Source: Chryseobacterium sediminis | GTDB taxonomy: Bacteria > Bacteroidota > Bacteroidia > Flavobacteriales > Weeksellaceae | NCBI RefSeq assembly: GCF_008386505.1 | Contig: NZ_VUNZ01000005.1 | Span: forward strand, 184,916-248,915 | Reading direction: 5' to 3' | Length of the DNA: 64,000 nt | In this document: one piece after another, positions 61,213-64,000 of the stretch | Layout: every line of letters begins with the position of its first letter | How positions within the stretch are numbered: the first letter of the stretch is position 1 | Translations under genes and position numbers: made by a program | Notes under the pieces: generated by a model | Databases searched by the model: none | What the model saw: the letters and a program-made list of their open reading frames with translations, nothing else | Told to the model about the DNA's origin: nothing

Positions 61213-61716
61213 ATGAAAAAATTAAGTGTATTATTTGCAGCAGTAATGATGGTTGTATCTGTAGGTATGGCAAAAGCTCAAAAAATTGCTACTTTAGATG
61301 TAATGGGAGTTCTTAACGCTATGCCGGAGAAAAAGAAAGCAGATGCTGATCTTAAAACATTCTTAGATACTAAACAAGCTGAGATTAAGAAAAAAGCTGA
61401 CGCAGCTCAAACTAAATATCAGCAATATCAAACAGAAGCTCCGAAAAAAACAGCTGACGAAAACGCAGCAAGAGAAGCTGAAATGAAAAAATTAGCTGAA
61501 GAAATCCAGCAAATGCAGGACAAAGCTCAAAAAGATCTACAGGCTAAGCAGGATTTGGCTTTCGGACCAGTTGAGAAAAAACTGAACGATGCAGTAGAAA
61601 AAGTAGCTAAAGCTAACGGATACGATTATATTATGGATGCTAACTCAACTGCATTCCTTTATAAAGCAGGACCAGACGCTACTCCAGCTGTGAAGAAAGA
61701 ACTAGGAGTTCAATAA
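61213..61716 (+). CDS. OmpH/Skp family periplasmic chaperone (second copy)
   Basis: A 167-aa paralogue of the upstream Skp-like protein. It has a signal peptide (LSVLFAAVMMVVSVGMAKAQ) and a Lys/Ala/Gln-rich helical arm (KKKADADLKTFLDTKQAEIKKK). Two tandem skp genes after bamA are common in flavobacteria; the copies may form heterotrimers or serve different clients. A terminator ends the operon. Confidence 0.9.
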   Translation: MKKLSVLFAAVMMVVSVGMAKAQKIATLDVMGVLNAMPEKKKADADLKTFLDTKQAEIKKKADAAQTKYQQYQTEAPKKTADENAAREAEMKKLAEEIQQMQDKAQKDLQAKQDLAFGPVEKKLNDAVEKVAKANGYDYIMDANSTAFLYKAGPDATPAVKKELGVQ

Positions 61717-61747
61717 TTTCAGCAAATTAACAAAGATTTATAAAACT

Positions 61748-61770
61748 AACCACCTCTTTTAGAGGTGGTT
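61748..61770 (+). terminator. rho-independent terminator after the second skp gene
   Basis: AACCACCTCT / AGAGGTGGTT with a TTT loop, then seven T's that lead into the promoter of the thioesterase gene. Confidence 0.92.
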
Positions 61771-61774
61771 TTTT

Positions 61775-61782
61775 TATTTTTG
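61775..61782 (+). promoter_or_regulatory. putative -7 element of the thioesterase gene, almost at the start codon
   Basis: TATTTTTG (TAnnTTTG) ends only 4 bases before the ATG at 61787, so the mRNA would be leaderless or nearly so. Confidence 0.5.
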
Positions 61783-61786
61783 CGGA

Positions 61787-62272
61787 ATGGAAAAAGAAGT
61801 ATCAACTACGGTAAAAGTTAGGTTTAGTGACTGTGATCCCATCGGACATTTGAATAATGTAAAATATCTTGATTATATGTTCAATGCCAGAGAAGATCAT
61901 GTAGAAACATTTTATGGATTTACATACGAAGAATATACCAAGAAAACCGGCTGTACCTGGATTGCCATTCAAAATGAAATAGCTTATATAAAAGAAGTAA
62001 GATATAACACTCAGGTTGTAATCAGCAGCAAAACCATCGATGTACAGGATAGAACTGCAAAAGTTGAAATCCTGATGAAAAGTTTAGATGAAAAAACAAT
62101 TCATGCCGTACTTTGGGTAACTGTTATTTATTTCAATGTCAAAACAAGAAAATCTGAAGTTCATCCCGAAGATATCAAAGAAATTTTCGACAAGTTTTAT
62201 GTAGATTTGATTCAGAAAGACTTCCAGTCAAGAGTGAAGTTTTTAAGAAGCCAAAATGCAAAAAATTCTTAG
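61787..62272 (+). CDS. acyl-CoA thioesterase (4HBT hotdog)
   Basis: A 161-aa hotdog protein with the 4HBT motif VRFSDCDPIGHLNNVKYLDYM and the active-site Asp-x-x-Gly-His. It would hydrolyse an acyl-CoA or acyl-ACP thioester in the cytoplasm, with an unknown chain length. It is separate from the pigment locus. The rfbD gene starts 48 bases downstream on the same strand. Confidence 0.88.
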   Translation: MEKEVSTTVKVRFSDCDPIGHLNNVKYLDYMFNAREDHVETFYGFTYEEYTKKTGCTWIAIQNEIAYIKEVRYNTQVVISSKTIDVQDRTAKVEILMKSLDEKTIHAVLWVTVIYFNVKTRKSEVHPEDIKEIFDKFYVDLIQKDFQSRVKFLRSQNAKNS

Positions 62273-62320
62273 TCAGAAACTCTTATTGAAGATTCCAATT
62301 TAAAAATTAATAATATATAA

Positions 62321-63181
62321 ATGAAAAAAATAGCAGTAATAGGAAGCAACGGACAATTAGGAAACTGCATTAGAAAAATAGCTCCAGACTTTGAACATCA
62401 ATATGAATTCTTATTTACAGACTCATCCACTCTTGATGTTACCAATGAAGATCAGGTGAACGACTTCTTTTATGACAACAAACCTGATTACTGCATCAAT
62501 GCTTCAGCATATACAGCGGTAGATCTTGCTGAAACCGAAAAAGAAAAAGCTTTTGCGGTAAATGCTGATGGTGTAGCTCACCTTGCTCAGGCGTGTGCAG
62601 ATTTCAAATCTACCCTGATCCATATTTCTACAGACTATGTTTTTGATGGAACTACAAACCTTCCATACGCTGAAGACGATTTTACCAATCCAATAGGAGT
62701 ATATGGAGAATCAAAAAGAAAAGGAGAAGAACTTGCTCTGGAAATTAATCCTAAAACCATTATCCTGAGAACCTCATGGCTGTACTCAGAATTCAATAAG
62801 AACTTTGTGAAAACTATGTTGAATCTTTTCTCTCAGAAAAAAGAATTGGGAATAGTTGCTGATCAGTTTGGACAGCCAACCAATGCAAATGACCTGGCAG
62901 AAGCTATCATGGAAATCATCGAAGCCCATCATAAAACCTATGGTATCTTCCACTTCTCAAACTATCCGGAGACCACATGGTTTGAATTTGCCAAAAAAAT
63001 TGCTGAATTTTCAAAATCTTCAGTAAAATTGAATCCATTAACAACCGAACAGTATCCAACACCTGCCAAAAGACCCGTAAGAAGTACAATGTCTTTGGAT
63101 AAAATAGAAGAGACTTACAAAATAGAACCCAAACATTGGGAAAACAGTCTTGAAGAATGTGTTGATACACTTTTACAATAA
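62321..63181 (+). CDS. rfbD: dTDP-4-dehydrorhamnose reductase
   Basis: A 286-aa SDR-type enzyme with GSNGQLG (NADPH site), STDYVFDG and YGESKRKGE (the YxxxK catalytic pair). It makes dTDP-L-rhamnose for surface glycans. Of the other rhamnose genes (rfbA, rfbB, rfbC) none is in this window; they may lie elsewhere. It is compatible with the polysaccharide export genes 10 kb upstream. Confidence 0.93.
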   Translation: MKKIAVIGSNGQLGNCIRKIAPDFEHQYEFLFTDSSTLDVTNEDQVNDFFYDNKPDYCINASAYTAVDLAETEKEKAFAVNADGVAHLAQACADFKSTLIHISTDYVFDGTTNLPYAEDDFTNPIGVYGESKRKGEELALEINPKTIILRTSWLYSEFNKNFVKTMLNLFSQKKELGIVADQFGQPTNANDLAEAIMEIIEAHHKTYGIFHFSNYPETTWFEFAKKIAEFSKSSVKLNPLTTEQYPTPAKRPVRSTMSLDKIEETYKIEPKHWENSLEECVDTLLQ

Positions 63182-63189
63182 TAATATAT

Positions 63190-63867
63190 ATGAAGAATAT
63201 TGCAATCATCTTTTCTGTACTGTGTATCCAGCTTTTAAACGCACAAAATGTTTATTTGACTAAAGTCGAAAAAACAAATGATAATCCGGATAAATTCTTT
63301 TATAAAAAAGAAGGCGCTGCTGATGCCGTTTATTTAGGAGAAGTAGAAGTTCAGGGCTTTTCAAAAGATGATGCGCTTATATTTTCCTTAGTTTATAAAA
63401 AAGCAAAAGAGATCGGTGCCAATACTTTTGAATTAAAACCTTTTGAAAATGTAGATGGAACAGCTCAGGCATTCAATGCCGCCAATTATAAGATTGCTTT
63501 ATATTATACACCTAAAGAAAAATTGGCAGCCCAGCATGGCGAGATGTATATATTTGCATCCTCTGAAAAAGATCAGAAAATAAACATCAACCGTAAAGAC
63601 TATATTATTTCTCCAAGATCATTTTTAAAATTAAAAATTGTTCCGGGAGAAATCTATACAATTTCAACCAAAAAACTGTTAGGTTCTACTGTCAAAGTTC
63701 AGCCAAAAACGAATGATGATAACTTATACTTTCAGGTTTCTTCCTTAAAAGTAAAGCCGGATAACTCGGGAGTAGGAGGTTTGAATCTAAAATCCGGCGA
63801 TATTATCGGTCTGGAAAAGTCTTATGCCGAATTTTTGAGTGCTATTTACAAAGAAAGCAACCCTTAA
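63190..63867 (+). CDS. exported protein of unknown function
   Basis: A 225-aa protein with a signal peptide (AIIFSVLCIQLLNAQ) and a soluble alpha/beta body without a recognised family. It starts 8 bases after rfbD, so it may share its transcript. No motif suggests an activity. Confidence 0.65.
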   Translation: MKNIAIIFSVLCIQLLNAQNVYLTKVEKTNDNPDKFFYKKEGAADAVYLGEVEVQGFSKDDALIFSLVYKKAKEIGANTFELKPFENVDGTAQAFNAANYKIALYYTPKEKLAAQHGEMYIFASSEKDQKININRKDYIISPRSFLKLKIVPGEIYTISTKKLLGSTVKVQPKTNDDNLYFQVSSLKVKPDNSGVGGLNLKSGDIIGLEKSYAEFLSAIYKESNP

Positions 63868-64000
63868 GCAATAGGCTGTAGCAGCATTATTACTGGTTTT
63901 ACTTTTGGTAAATTTAAATTAAGAACAATTGTTTAAAATTTTTCACTCTGCTTTCCAGTGGATTAGGGCTTAATATTACGAAACGGTAAAATTTATGTTA

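Overview
The window looks like a chromosomal segment of a Chryseobacterium-like flavobacterium (Bacteroidota, family Weeksellaceae). It has low GC, Bacteroidetes-type promoters (TAnnTTTG near -7, sometimes TTG near -33), weak Shine-Dalgarno sequences, a type IX secretion sorting domain, a DUF6089-uppS-bamA-skp-skp operon and a complete flexirubin-type pigment locus. The genus is inferred from gene content and was not computed.

Layout. Positions 1-3640 hold a minus-strand ileS-dksA/traR pair; the isoleucyl-tRNA synthetase has a reshuffled HIGH motif (G-I-H-H). Positions 3641-7865 hold a repeat-bearing spacer, an M23 peptidase, an adenylating ligase and a small exported protein. About 5.85-39.64 kb is a flexirubin (aryl polyene plus dialkylresorcinol) locus. 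It combines a tyrosine ammonia-lyase, an adenylate-forming ligase, two ACPs, three intact FabF-type ketosynthases, one ketosynthase-like protein without the catalytic Cys (chain-length-factor-like), one half-length ketosynthase-like protein, FabG, three hotdog dehydratase-like proteins, a thioesterase, acyltransferases, a probable flavin-dependent halogenase, a phytoene-desaturase-like oxidoreductase, DarA/DarB-like proteins, and export genes (ABC transporter, LolA-like protein, MMPL fusion). A GG-leader peptide gene of 59 codons and a parS-like palindrome sit in an intergenic pocket at 32.2-33.0 kb.

Positions 39.8-45.6 kb carry two polytopic membrane proteins (one EpsG-like) and a large duplicated T9SS-secreted protein. 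Then come topA (45.9-48.5 kb), an unrecognised six-cysteine protein of 124 aa, a degenerate arginase-family protein, and a polysaccharide assembly block (GT2, WecA/MraY-like transferase, Wza-like lipoprotein, Wzc-like autokinase). Positions 56.3-61.7 kb hold the envelope biogenesis operon (DUF6089, uppS, bamA, two skp/ompH paralogues). The window ends with a thioesterase, rfbD and an exported protein of unknown function.

How the genes work together. In the pigment locus, TAL would make p-coumarate, the ligase would load it on an ACP, and ketosynthase/FabG/dehydratase cycles would build the polyene. DarB and DarA would make the dialkylresorcinol, and acyltransferases would join the halves. Halogenation and LolA/MMPL/ABC export would finish the pigment and place it in the outer membrane. 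I saw no rRNA, tRNA, CRISPR array, insertion sequence or transposase. No transcriptional regulator is encoded in the pigment locus.
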